From Thermobispora bispora DSM 43833 (GTDB lineage: Bacteria; Actinomycetota; Actinomycetes; Streptosporangiales; Streptosporangiaceae), in the NCBI RefSeq assembly GCF_000092645.1, contig NC_014165.1, positions 434,001-498,000 of the forward strand: a stretch of DNA of 64,000 bases. The letters run 5' to 3'. Of this stretch, positions 1 to 7,688 are shown piece by piece. A program made the translations under genes and the position numbers. The notes under the pieces are model-generated. The model saw only the letters and a program-made list of their open reading frames with translations. It was not told the origin of the DNA and searched no databases. Numbering within the stretch: the first letter of the stretch is position 1; the number at the start of each line of letters is the position of its first letter.

Positions 1-2
1 TG

Positions 3-1037
3 TTCATCTGCACCGGCGACCGGACCGTCAAGCGGTTCAGCGCCGACGAGCGGGCCATGCGCCTGCTCCCGTTGCTGACCGGCCGGAAGACCGTGGCCGA
101 GCTCGCCGAGGCCGTGGGCGCCGCCTCGGTGGAGGAGATCCGGCCGGTGCTGCAGGTGCTCGAGGAGGAGCGCCTGCTGAGCAAGGCGTCCGACTTCGAC
201 GGCGACTTCCTGACGCTGGGCAGCCGCCGCGCCTACTACTACGACCGGCAGCTCCGCCTCTTCCAGGACTTCTGCGACGAGGAGCTGCTCGCGGACCTCA
301 GCGGCGTCGACGTGCAGCGGCGCCTCGATGGGGCGACGGTGGTGATCTGCGGTGTCGGCGGGCTCGGCGGCTGGATCGCCCACCTGCTCGGCCTGGCCGG
401 GGTGGGGACGCTCCGGCTCTGCGACTTCGACCGGGTCGAGCTGACCGATCTCGCCCGGCAACCGCTCTTCACGGTCGAGGACGTGGGCAGGTCCAAGGTG
501 GACGCGGCGGCCGCCCGCATCGGTGACCTGAACCCGCACGTGACCGTCGAGCAGTTCATGCGGAAGATGAGCGGCCCCGATGACCTCGGCGACCTGGTCG
601 CCGGGGCCGACCTGGTGATCGCGGCGGCCGACGAGCCGAGCCCGGTCGACGTGGCCACCTGGATCTCGGAGGCCTGCCGGGAGGGCATCCCGCACATCAT
701 CGGCGGCGGGTACGCCTACCACCTCGGCGTGGTGGGGACCACGGTGATCCCCGGCCGCTCGGCGTGCTGGGAGTGCGTGCGCTCGGTGACCCTCGCCGAG
801 CACGGCCGGGCGCAGGCCATCACCCTGATCCCGAGACGCCAGCGCACCGGCGGGCTCGGGGTGCTGAACGGCCTGGTCGCCAGCGTGCTGGCCTGGGAGG
901 CGATCCGGGTCGTGGTCGGGCTGCCCCCGGCGCTGACCGACCGCTGGCTCGAGATCGACCTCTGGTCGCTCACCAAGCGGGTCCGCTCCATCGAGCGGCG
1001 GCCGGACTGCCCGGCGTGCGGGGACGCCGGGGCCTGA
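3..1037 (+). CDS. E1-like (ThiF/MoeB/HesA) adenylating protein, 5' end outside window
   Basis: The reading frame is open to the left edge, so the true start probably lies upstream; the internal ATG at 57 would cut into a conserved N-terminal part. The first ~75 residues look like a small winged-helix leader-binding domain of the kind found in RiPP maturases. They are followed by a Rossmann ATP-binding core with the glycine-rich GVGGLGG, a DFDRVE acidic motif and an RQPLF segment. Cys pairs CWEC and CPAC near the C-terminus look like a structural zinc site. E1-like proteins adenylate a C-terminal carboxylate; here the substrate is unknown. The partners that would decide between RiPP azoline formation, thiopeptide-type chemistry and cofactor synthesis lie outside the window. 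Family call confident, pathway not. Confidence 0.8.
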   Translation, partial: FICTGDRTVKRFSADERAMRLLPLLTGRKTVAELAEAVGAASVEEIRPVLQVLEEERLLSKASDFDGDFLTLGSRRAYYYDRQLRLFQDFCDEELLADLSGVDVQRRLDGATVVICGVGGLGGWIAHLLGLAGVGTLRLCDFDRVELTDLARQPLFTVEDVGRSKVDAAAARIGDLNPHVTVEQFMRKMSGPDDLGDLVAGADLVIAAADEPSPVDVATWISEACREGIPHIIGGGYAYHLGVVGTTVIPGRSACWECVRSVTLAEHGRAQAITLIPRRQRTGGLGVLNGLVASVLAWEAIRVVVGLPPALTDRWLEIDLWSLTKRVRSIERRPDCPACGDAGA

Positions 1038-1106
1038 GCCGCCGGCGACGCCCGGCATCCGGTCCCCGCCGCAGGCCCGGTATCCGATTCCCGCCCGGAA
1101 ACAGGC

Positions 1107-1146
1107 GCCGCTCACCACCGTGCGACGGTGCGCGGTGGTGAGCGGC
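1107..1146. terminator. Bidirectional hairpin terminator between convergent genes
   Basis: A perfect 14-bp inverted repeat, with arms at 1107-1120 and 1133-1146 and a 12-nt loop, sits between the stop codons of the E1-like gene (1037) and the convergent esterase (1192). There is no U-tract, which is common for actinomycete terminators. It could serve both genes. Confidence 0.7.
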
Positions 1147-1191
1147 TTCGGCAGTGTCTCCGTCGGTGGTGGCGGCGGGGACGTCGCTACG

Positions 1192-2520
1192 TCAGCTCAC
1201 CGCGCAGGACACGCCGTTGAGGCTGAACGAGGCCGGCTTCCCGGTGTTGCCGGTGTGGACGCCCTGGAAGCCGAAGCTGGTGGAGCCGCCGGGCGGGATC
1301 AGCGCGTTATAGCTGACGTTCCGCGCGGTCACCTGGCCGCTCGACGGCGAGATGGTCGCGTTCCACGCCGAGACGACGGACTGGCCGCTCGGCAGCGTGA
1401 ACGTCAGCTCCCAGCCGTTGATCGGGGAGCTCCCGGTGTTGGTGATGGTCACGGACGTGGTGAAGCCCGTGTTCCAGGCGTTCATGTCGTACTGAACCCG
1501 GCAGGTGCCGGACGGCTGCGGGCTCGGCGACGCGGGCGTGGACGGCGAGGGCGACGGCGATGCCGGCGTGGACGGCGAGGGGGACGGGCCGGGGCCGGTC
1601 TGGTCGAGGCCGAAGAACGCGATGGCCATCTGGGCCATGCCGGCCTGCGGCAGGTCGTGCCCGGCGCCCTGGATGCTGATCGCCTCCACCGGGACCTGGA
1701 CGCCGGTGCCGCCGTACCGGGTGCGCGTCCAGTTCCACTGCGGCCGGTCGGTGTACGAGGGGGTCTGGCTCAGCCCGTGGACGTTGGTCCACTGCTTGAT
1801 CTGCTCCTGGAAGTTCGGGTAGCGGAGGATGTTGTCCTCGGTGCCGTGCCAGATCTGGATGCGCGGCCACGGGCCCTGGTACCCGGGGTAGGCGGCGCGG
1901 ACCAGGTCACCCCACTGCTGGGGCGTCCTGATGAGCTGGCCGTTGGCGCAGGCGCTGTTCCAGCTCGAGCCGTCCGTGGTGGCGAAGCAGCCGAACGGCA
2001 CGCCCATGAACGCCGCCCCGGCCTTGAACACGTCGGGGTAGGCCCCGAGCAGGACGTTGGTCATCATCGCGCCGGAGGAGGCCCCGGTCACGTAGACCCG
2101 GTCGGGGTCCGCGTTGTAGCGCTGCAGGACGTAGCGGACCATCGACACGATCGCCAGGGAGTCACTGCCGCCGTTGTGGCGGAGCGTCTCCGGGGAGGAG
2201 ACGTCGAAGCACTGCCCGCTCCGCGTGGCGGACGGGTAGATCACGATGAAGCCGTAGCGGTCCGCCAGGGAGGCGAACTCGGTGCCCGCGTAGAAGGCGG
2301 GGCCCGATCCGGTGCAGTAGTGCACCGCCACGAGGACCGGCGGCCGCTGCTGGACCCGGTCCGGCACGTAGAGGTGCATGCGCAGGTTGGTCGGGTTGGG
2401 GCCGAAGTCGGTCACCTCGACCAGGGACGCCGCCGAGGCGGGCAGCGCCAGGATCGCTCCCGCGACGGCGAGCAGCGCCGCGATGACCACGGCGACCAAC
2501 CGTCCGGCTGTGCTCCGCAT
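1192..2520 (-). CDS. Secreted CE1/PHB-depolymerase-type esterase with C-terminal CBM2
   Basis: The 442-residue protein has a signal peptide (about 1-30, ending ALPASA), an alpha/beta-hydrolase domain of the poly(3-hydroxybutyrate) depolymerase/feruloyl or acetyl-xylan esterase type (about 32-305), a Pro/Ser/Thr linker (about 310-337) and a family-2 carbohydrate-binding module (about 338-442, bounded by Cys). The catalytic triad is visible: Ser149 in GASSG, Asp229 in HGTED and His288 in GAGHD. The CBM suggests the true substrate is acylated plant-wall polysaccharide rather than storage polyester. The gene stands alone, with a terminator downstream and GAAA-n-TTTC dyads upstream like the one near the GH11 xylanase at 56-57 kb. 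Exact ester specificity cannot be read from the sequence. Confidence 0.88.
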   Translation of the reverse strand: MRSTAGRLVAVVIAALLAVAGAILALPASAASLVEVTDFGPNPTNLRMHLYVPDRVQQRPPVLVAVHYCTGSGPAFYAGTEFASLADRYGFIVIYPSATRSGQCFDVSSPETLRHNGGSDSLAIVSMVRYVLQRYNADPDRVYVTGASSGAMMTNVLLGAYPDVFKAGAAFMGVPFGCFATTDGSSWNSACANGQLIRTPQQWGDLVRAAYPGYQGPWPRIQIWHGTEDNILRYPNFQEQIKQWTNVHGLSQTPSYTDRPQWNWTRTRYGGTGVQVPVEAISIQGAGHDLPQAGMAQMAIAFFGLDQTGPGPSPSPSTPASPSPSPSTPASPSPQPSGTCRVQYDMNAWNTGFTTSVTITNTGSSPINGWELTFTLPSGQSVVSAWNATISPSSGQVTARNVSYNALIPPGGSTSFGFQGVHTGNTGKPASFSLNGVSCAVS

Positions 2521-2589
2521 CGCTGTCCTTTCCGGTCTCGCGCGGAGACCCTCGCGACTGGCGGGTCAGAAACTATCGGCATGATCTGC

Positions 2590-2691
2590 GAAACATTTCT
2601 GACCGGGAAGGACCCGATGATCGCGGGGTGGACGCCGGTGAGCTCAGCTGCTGATCTGCGCACGTGACGCGGACGGTGCGATGAAAGTTTC
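2590..2691. promoter_or_regulatory. Candidate GAAA-n-TTTC operators of the CBM2 esterase
   Basis: GAAACATTTC (2590-2599) and GAAAGTTTC (2683-2691, within ATGAAAGTTTCG) lie 70-171 bp upstream of the esterase start. The second differs by one central base from ATGAAAATTTCG at 57373-57384, upstream of the GH11 xylanase. Dyads of this kind occur in promoters of xylan-induced genes in actinomycetes; the regulator is not in this window. Confidence 0.5.
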
Positions 2692-2901
2692 GTGCACGCC
2701 TGTCCGGTGGTGCCGCCTACGGCCCGGATGGAGCGCCTCCGCGGCCGGCCGCGGAGTGGGCCAGGGCGCCGCCGGTCCCTTGGTACCGCCTCTATCCGGC
2801 GCGGTGCCTGCCTTTTCGGATATCTCTCCAGTCGCAGATGCGGTCCCCTATATCAGCGGTGCCGGCCGGGTCGAACGCGCAATCTTTTATGATCGAATTT
2901 T

Positions 2902-2918
2902 GTTGCGATTTTCGCAAC
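2902..2918. promoter_or_regulatory. Probable XRE autoregulatory operator
   Basis: A perfect dyad, GTTGCGA-TTT-TCGCAAC, ends 19 bp before the ATG of the XRE-ImmA gene. Its position between promoter and start fits autorepression, usual for XRE proteins paired with a toxin-like gene. Confidence 0.55.
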
Positions 2919-2937
2919 CGAGGCTTAGGATCGAGGC

Positions 2938-4119
2938 ATGGCCGGTGACATCACAGCAGCGCGAGTGCGGCAACTCATCAAAGAGAGCGGCCTCACGCAA
3001 GCGGAGTTCGCCGGCAGGGTCGGCCTTGACGCCTCCAAGATGTCCAAGTCCCTCTCGGGCGTCAGGCGATTCACCTCACTCGACCTGGCGCGGATCGCCG
3101 ACCTGTGCGGGGTCACCGTCGACTGGCTGCTGGGCGTGGATTCCCTCACACCATCCCTGGCCACGCGCACGGCGCCCCTCTCGTCCTCGGCCGACGCCGC
3201 CATCAAGGAAGCGGAACGCCTCGCTCGCATGCGCGCCGACCTCGCGTTCCTCGGTTACCGGCGCGAGGTGCCCGCCTTCGAGCTCACCGGTGGGTCCCTC
3301 ATCGACCAAGGAACGGATCTCGCCCGCAAAGCGGCCGAACACGCCGCACGCGAGCGGATCAATTTCTGGGAGACGAGAGACCTCGCGGACGCGGTGGAAA
3401 AGGCATTCGGTGTGGATGTTCGTATTTATGAGTGTCCGAATGCCTTCGATGGCCTCGTATGGTCCGATGAACATTCCCCGCTGATCGTCGTCAGCACATC
3501 ACGGCTCTCTGCGCAAAGACTCCCGACGCGGCAGCGTTTCACCATCGCCCACGCGCTGGGTCACCTGCTCGCCCGGGACGACCGGCGGCTCATCGTGGAC
3601 GAGAACATCCACGATCGCGAGCACAAGTCGACGAAGCAGGAGATGCTGGCGAACGCCTTCGCCGCCGAGCTGCTCCTACCCGCACGGCTGCTTCGCGACG
3701 AGGCCGCGCGCACCCGCTGGACTCGCGAGGATTTCGCCGCATTGGCGTGCCGGCTATGGGTGGCGCCTAACACGCTCGCCTGGCGGCTCTTCAACCTCGG
3801 CCTCATCGACCGCAACCGCTGCGAGGATTTCGGGCGATTGACGGCATGGGACGCCGCGTCCATTGCCGGAGTGGCGGGAACGTTCGGGGAATGGCTTCAG
3901 TCCGCATCTCGCGCCCGCATGCCGTTTATGCTCGTGCGTGATGCGTTTCAGGCGTACGCTGATGGGAAGTCCACACTGCGCCCACTCGCGAACCTGCTCG
4001 GAGTTGACACGGATCTGCTCCGGCAGGTGATGCACGGGAAGAAAGAGGACTCTCCCCTCGCGTCATGGCCTATTACTGGTTCCCCGACACCACTGTGCTC
4101 TGCAACTTCGCCGCCGTGA
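2938..4119 (+). CDS. XRE-family regulator with ImmA/IrrE (M78) domain, metalloprotease motif degenerate
   Basis: The 393-residue protein has an N-terminal XRE helix-turn-helix (about residues 6-62, ending in DWLLG). A middle and C-terminal ImmA/IrrE-type domain follows (about 125-290). The M78 signature normally reads HExxH; here it is H205-A-L-G-H209, with GCG at 3553-3555 where GAG would be expected. The downstream QEMLANAFAAELLLP segment is otherwise typical. In known M78 proteins the glutamate is catalytic, so this copy is predicted to bind metal poorly or be proteolytically inactive and to act as a DNA-binding antitoxin or repressor. Its last 55 bp overlap the PIN-domain gene in another frame, an arrangement seen in toxin-antitoxin-like pairs. 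Confidence 0.82.
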   Translation: MAGDITAARVRQLIKESGLTQAEFAGRVGLDASKMSKSLSGVRRFTSLDLARIADLCGVTVDWLLGVDSLTPSLATRTAPLSSSADAAIKEAERLARMRADLAFLGYRREVPAFELTGGSLIDQGTDLARKAAEHAARERINFWETRDLADAVEKAFGVDVRIYECPNAFDGLVWSDEHSPLIVVSTSRLSAQRLPTRQRFTIAHALGHLLARDDRRLIVDENIHDREHKSTKQEMLANAFAAELLLPARLLRDEAARTRWTREDFAALACRLWVAPNTLAWRLFNLGLIDRNRCEDFGRLTAWDAASIAGVAGTFGEWLQSASRARMPFMLVRDAFQAYADGKSTLRPLANLLGVDTDLLRQVMHGKKEDSPLASWPITGSPTPLCSATSPP

Positions 4120-4597
4120 GCGAGCTGACGCTCTTAGCGCGGATTCTGCGCGGGCGCGGCCGCTGGACAGAGGCGATCGCCTATGAGGTGAGCAGATCCG
4201 CCAAGGTCTATCCGGAGCTCAACACCATCGCGTCAGACGGGTGGCTCGGGGAGCCGATCGAGATCGACAATGACGACGAAATAGAACAGATCGAGCGGGT
4301 GCGGCGCGCGGTGTTCGGCGGCACGGTGCACGAGCCCCTCAAGCACCTCGGCGAAGCGCGACCTGCTACGTGATCCTCAACCGGCCGGAATTCCGTGGTT
4401 CGTACTGGATCACCGATGACCGTGACGCCCGGGAGTACGCCCAGTTCCAGGGGATCACCACGCTGGACACCGCGGATCTGCTCGCCGAGGGCGTGATCGA
4501 GAACTGCTGCGGGACCAGCGAGGCGCTCAGGTTGCTGCGGCGCATGCAGCAGGAGGGCCGGAACGTCCGGATCCCGCGGGATCTGGGCCAGCGGTGA
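4065..4597 (+). pseudogene. PIN-domain nuclease-like gene, frameshifted
   Basis: Two consecutive frames together make one PIN-like protein. Frame 1 (4065-4373) gives FPDTTVL near the start, with the first PIN aspartate, and runs to HLGEA. Frame 2, from about 4358 to 4597, continues with ATCYVILNRPEF, the acidic WITDDRDA and LDTADLLAEGV. The break lies at GAAGCGCGACC (4353-4363), where removing one of the two tandem GC dinucleotides restores a continuous ~176-residue protein with all four PIN acidic residues. As read, translation stops at 4373 and lacks the last two acidic residues. It overlaps the upstream XRE-ImmA gene, so the pair looks like a toxin-antitoxin-type module with an inactivated effector. 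A sequencing error is possible. Confidence 0.72.
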
Positions 4598-4899
4598 CGC
4601 CGGTGCCGGGGTTGCGATGACGCCGGTGCCGGGGCCGCGAACGGCCGCGGCCTGGGCGGCATCGGTGCGAGAGCCGCTCCGGGACGCGGAGCATGCAAGC
4701 CGCAGGTACGCCGGGAACCGGCGCGTGCCCGGCGCGGAGGCGCGGTAAGGCCGAGAGCCCGGCTCCGGCGCGCTCGGACGTCTCGGGCGAGGCGCATCAC
4801 CCCGGGCATCAGGGGTACGGCTACGCGGAAAAGGCAGGCACGGTCCAGGAAGGACGCCTGGACGGCCTGATCGCATCCGACCCCGAGACAGGAGCGACC
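4598..4899. other. Gene-free spacer before DUF2267 gene
   Basis: An open frame runs in phase into the DUF2267 gene, but its Ala/Gly/Pro/Arg-rich sequence has no domain character and the domain starts with its own well-spaced RBS and ATG. I see no RNA gene; a promoter for the DUF2267 gene must lie here but is not clear. Confidence 0.5.
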
Positions 4900-5349
4900 A
4901 TGACCACTTCCGTGGCTCACGTGCACAGCATCGAGCACACGATCCACACCACGAACCGCTGGCTCAACCACCTGTCCGAGGCCATCGGCACCTCGGACCG
5001 GGAGTTCGTCCACGGATTACTGCGAACGTGGCTGCACGCCGTACGGGACGCCCTCACCGTGCAGGCCAGCGCCCATTTCGCCGCCCAGCTCCCCGACCTG
5101 ATCCGTGGCATCTACTACAACGGCTGGAACGCGAGCGCCGTGCCGATCCGGCGGGACAGGCAGGAGTTCATCGACCACTTCGCCACGTCCGGCCGGATCG
5201 CCCACTCGGACGTGCCGAAGCTCGCCCCCCTGGTCACCGAGTTCCTGTGCCGGGAGCTCTCCGAGCCGGTGGTGAAGCAGGCGCTCGCCCAGCTTCCGCA
5301 GGACGTCCGCGCCCTGCTGCGGCCGAAGGCCATGGCCGGGACGGGATGA
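4900..5349 (+). CDS. DUF2267 family protein
   Basis: A 149-residue, mostly helical protein. It begins with the usual DUF2267 segment containing TTNRWLNHLSEAI and later NGWNASAVPIRRDRQEFIDHF. The ATG at 4900 follows AGGAG by a short spacer; longer in-frame starts add only low-complexity sequence. Function is unknown; in actinobacteria such proteins often sit with CBS, universal-stress and hypoxia-regulon genes, and here two CBS-BON genes follow immediately. It converges on the first of these with a 44-bp gap. Confidence 0.8.
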   Translation: MTTSVAHVHSIEHTIHTTNRWLNHLSEAIGTSDREFVHGLLRTWLHAVRDALTVQASAHFAAQLPDLIRGIYYNGWNASAVPIRRDRQEFIDHFATSGRIAHSDVPKLAPLVTEFLCRELSEPVVKQALAQLPQDVRALLRPKAMAGTG

Positions 5350-5393
5350 CGCGGGACCGGTCCGGCCGCCCGGCCCGCCCGGCTCCGGGCCGT

Positions 5394-5975
5394 TCAGCCG
5401 GCCCGGGTCACCCGGACCACCCCCGGAACGGTCCGGATCAGCTCCTCGGCCTCCCTGCTGTCCCACTCGCCCAGGCCGCCGCGGAGCTCCACCTCGCCGT
5501 CGCGCACGACCACGTCGCAGGACGCGGCGGCCGGGCACTCCCGGCGCAGCAGCTCGACGATCACGTCGCGGAGGGTCTCGTCGGGCGTGGCGAGCATCGC
5601 CATGAGATCGCGGCGGGTGACGATGCCGACCAGTTCGAAGCCGCGGATCACGGGCACGGTCTTCACCCGCATGTTGATCATGAGGTCGAGGAGGGCGGAA
5701 ACCTCGGTGTCCTCGGTGACCGTGACCACGGTGCGGCTCATGACGTTGGCGACGCGCAGCGACGTCTCCGGGAAGTTCCGGTCCAGGGTGTTCGCCGCCC
5801 TGAGCTCCGCGGTGAGCAGATCGATCTCGCTCACCATGCCGGCCAGCTCGCCGCGCTCGCCCACGACCGGGGCCGCGGTGATGTGGTTGCCGTACAGGAC
5901 CCGGATCGCCTGCCGCACCGTGTCGTCCGGGCGCAGCGTGATCACCGGGGTGCGCATCACCTCGTAGACGAACAT
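5394..5975 (-). CDS. CBS-CBS-BON domain protein (divergent copy 1)
   Basis: A 193-residue cytoplasmic protein with two CBS motifs (about 1-55 and 75-130) and a C-terminal BON domain (about 135-193). Key segments are EVMRTPVITLRPDDTV, HITAAPVV, VMSRTVVTVTEDTEV, VKTVPVI and VVVRDGEVELRGG. The ATG at 5975 is preceded by AGAGG; upstream in-frame codons give only low-complexity sequence. CBS pairs bind adenosine nucleotides; with a BON domain they probably act as stress or energy sensors. It is paralogous to the divergent gene at 6338, and the shared spacer carries DosR/DevR-like boxes. Confidence 0.87.
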   Translation of the reverse strand: MFVYEVMRTPVITLRPDDTVRQAIRVLYGNHITAAPVVGERGELAGMVSEIDLLTAELRAANTLDRNFPETSLRVANVMSRTVVTVTEDTEVSALLDLMINMRVKTVPVIRGFELVGIVTRRDLMAMLATPDETLRDVIVELLRRECPAAASCDVVVRDGEVELRGGLGEWDSREAEELIRTVPGVVRVTRAG

Positions 5976-6081
5976 GGCCACCTCTCGGAGCGGAGTCCGC
6001 GGACGCAGACCGCCGGGGAACCCGGCATAGGGCTTGCTGCTCGCTGCCGCCGAGGTTATGCACGCCGCCGTCGCCCGCCCA

Positions 6082-6095
6082 GGGACCAAGGTCCC
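6082..6095. promoter_or_regulatory. DosR/DevR-like box 1
   Basis: GGGACCAAGGTCCC is a perfect 14-bp palindrome resembling the mycobacterial DosR core GGGACTWWAGTCCC. It lies 107 bp upstream of the left CBS-BON start. Confidence 0.55.
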
Positions 6096-6250
6096 CGCCG
6101 GTCCCGCGGACGTCCCGGGTGCGCCGGCCTCCGCATCGCCGGGCCCCGGTGCCGAGCCGCGGTCCGGCCGGAGGTTCGCGCCCGCGGGCGAGGCCGGGCG
6201 GGCGCCCGCGCCTCCGGGCCGGACCATCACCGGTCCCGGGCCGGGCCGCC

Positions 6251-6285
6251 GGGACTTTCGGCCCACGGCGATGGGCTTTCGTCCC
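6251..6285. promoter_or_regulatory. Two further DosR/DevR-like boxes
   Basis: GGGACTTTCGGCCC (6251-6264) and GGGCTTTCGTCCC (6273-6285) are imperfect dyads in opposite orientation, 53-87 bp upstream of the right CBS-BON ATG. In mycobacteria paired boxes of this form recruit phosphorylated DosR under hypoxia or NO. No DosR/DosS genes are in the window. Confidence 0.5.
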
Positions 6286-6337
6286 TTGGGACGCGCGCCC
6301 GCACGGTGTGGAATTCGGACAGGGAGGGGTGATCCCG

Positions 6338-6943
6338 ATGCTCGTTCGCGAGGTGATGACCTCGCCGGTGGTGACCGTTCCGGTCTCCTGGTCGGTCCGG
6401 CAGGCGATCCGCCTGCTGTACGACAAGGACATCACCGCGGCGCCAGTCGTCGACGAGCAGGGCCGGATGGTCGGGATCATCAGCGAGATGGACCTGCTGC
6501 GCGGGGAGTTCGACACGGACCGGAGGGTCTTCCTCCGCCCCAGCGCCCCGGTCGATCTCGCGCCCTCGCCGGGCATCGAGGAGGTCATGACGCCGAACGT
6601 CCGGACGGTCCAGGAGGACGACGACGTCATGGCCGCCGTGGACCTGATGATCACAATGGGGGTGAAGAGCGTCCCCGTTCTGCGGGGCGAGCAGCTGACG
6701 GGCATCGTGAGCCGCCGGGACCTGATGGGGATGGTCGCGTACGGCGACGCGAGGATCCGCGACGACGTGCTGGCGGCGCTGCGTGACTCGGACGAGACGT
6801 CGGCCTGGCGGGTGGCCGTGCACGACGGGGTCGTCGAGCTGTACGGCGATGCGGCGGACGCGAGTGCCGCCCGCAAGGCCGAGATGATCGCCCGCTCGGT
6901 GCCGGAGGTGGTGGATGTCGTCCTCCGCGGCGGCGGGTGGTGA
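6338..6943 (+). CDS. CBS-CBS-BON domain protein (divergent copy 2)
   Basis: 201 residues with the same architecture as the divergent neighbour: CBS 1 (about 1-58, VREVMTSPVVTVPVSW, DITAAPVV), CBS 2 (about 83-137, EVMTPNVRTVQEDDDV, VKSVPVL) and BON (about 140-201, VAVHDGVVELYGD). The ATG at 6338 has AGGGAGGGG eight bases upstream, which overrides a longer frame from 6119. The two divergent paralogues probably arose by inverted duplication and may form nucleotide-sensing oligomers. The convergent FluC gene ends 27 bp downstream. Confidence 0.87.
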   Translation: MLVREVMTSPVVTVPVSWSVRQAIRLLYDKDITAAPVVDEQGRMVGIISEMDLLRGEFDTDRRVFLRPSAPVDLAPSPGIEEVMTPNVRTVQEDDDVMAAVDLMITMGVKSVPVLRGEQLTGIVSRRDLMGMVAYGDARIRDDVLAALRDSDETSAWRVAVHDGVVELYGDAADASAARKAEMIARSVPEVVDVVLRGGGW

Positions 6944-6969
6944 AGGGGGAAAACGGCGGGGCGGTCGGC

Positions 6970-7344
6970 TCAGCCGAGCACACCGGCGAGCAGGAGGCCG
7001 GTGACGGCAGCCGGCACTCCGAGCAGGAGGCCGGCGAACGCGTTGACGCCGGCCGCCCACGTCGACCCTTCTTCGAGCAGCCGCACGGTCTCGTACCCGA
7101 AGGTGCTGAACGTGGTGAACGCCCCGCAGAAGCCGGTCCCCAGCAGCGTGGTCACTCCATCGGGGAGGCCGCGGGCGAACTGCAGCCCGAGCAGGCACCC
7201 GAGGAGGAACGAGCCGGTCACGTTGACGGTGAGCGTGCCCCAGGGGAAGACGCCGCCGAGGCGCCGCTGGACGAACCGGTCGGTGAGGTAACGGGCGGGC
7301 GCCCCGATCGCCCCGCCGGCGAAGACGAGCAGGATCGTCGTCAT
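6970..7344 (-). CDS. crcB: Fluoride channel FluC/CrcB, subunit 1
   Basis: A 124-residue protein with four hydrophobic helices and the Fluc family motifs: [11 protein letters not shown] near the N-terminus, [14 protein letters not shown] with the conserved Asn, and [12 protein letters not shown] carrying the phenylalanine-box region. FluC exports fluoride through dual-topology dimers. The ATG overlaps the stop of the DUF190 gene upstream (7341-7344). With the second crcB at 7685 it forms a paired set, so a heterodimeric channel as in several Gram-positives is likely. No fluoride riboswitch was recognised upstream of the operon. Confidence 0.9.
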   Translation of the reverse strand: MTTILLVFAGGAIGAPARYLTDRFVQRRLGGVFPWGTLTVNVTGSFLLGCLLGLQFARGLPDGVTTLLGTGFCGAFTTFSTFGYETVRLLEEGSTWAAGVNAFAGLLLGVPAAVTGLLLAGVLG

Positions 7345-7688
7345 GCCCTCTCCTCCGCCTGCCCGGCCGCGGGGTAGCGGCGGACCTCCACCGGGTCGCA
7401 GACGACCAGGCCCTCGGTGATGAGCTCGTCGAGGACGAGGCGGAACGCCTCGATCCGCTCCGCGTCGTCGACGATGATGATCGTGACCGGCTGCGCCTCG
7501 CTGAGCGAGAGCAGCCTGCTGGTGTGGATCTGGGATGAGTGCCCGTAGCCCTCGATCCCGCGGAGCACGGTCGCCCCGGCCAGCCCCATCCGGTGGGCGC
7601 GGTCCACGATCTCCGCGTACAGCGGCCGGTGGTGGTACTGGTCGTTCTCGTTGATGAAGATCATCAAGCGCCGGGCCTGCTGCCTCAT
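7341..7688 (-). CDS. DUF190 family protein between two crcB genes
   Basis: 115 residues; a PII-like small alpha/beta fold is expected for DUF190. Visible features are an N-terminal basic stretch, [17 protein letters not shown], the [14 protein letters not shown] segment typical of the family, and VTIIIVDD. The start has AGGAGG just upstream. It overlaps crcB copies on both sides by four bases, so all three are co-translated. DUF190 proteins commonly accompany CrcB, and a regulatory role on the channel is plausible but unproven. Confidence 0.87.
   Translation of the reverse strand: MRQQARRLMIFINENDQYHHRPLYAEIVDRAHRMGLAGATVLRGIEGYGHSSQIHTSRLLSLSEAQPVTIIIVDDAERIEAFRLVLDELITEGLVVCDPVEVRRYPAAGQAEERA

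Larger units (their letters stand above)
2521..2937. other. Divergent regulatory region between esterase and XRE-ImmA gene
   Basis: No convincing gene is present. It holds a 9-bp inverted repeat (GGTCAGAAA at 2564-2572, TTTCTGACC at 2596-2604), two GAAA-n-TTTC dyads (2590-2599 and 2683-2691), and a dyad next to the start of the XRE gene (2902-2918). The last ~90 bases are notably AT-rich for this genome. Confidence 0.6.
5976..6337. other. Shared divergent promoter region of the two CBS-BON genes
   Basis: 362 bp with no credible gene despite open frames. It holds three GGGAC-type dyads, annotated separately, and should drive both CBS-BON genes. Confidence 0.65.
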
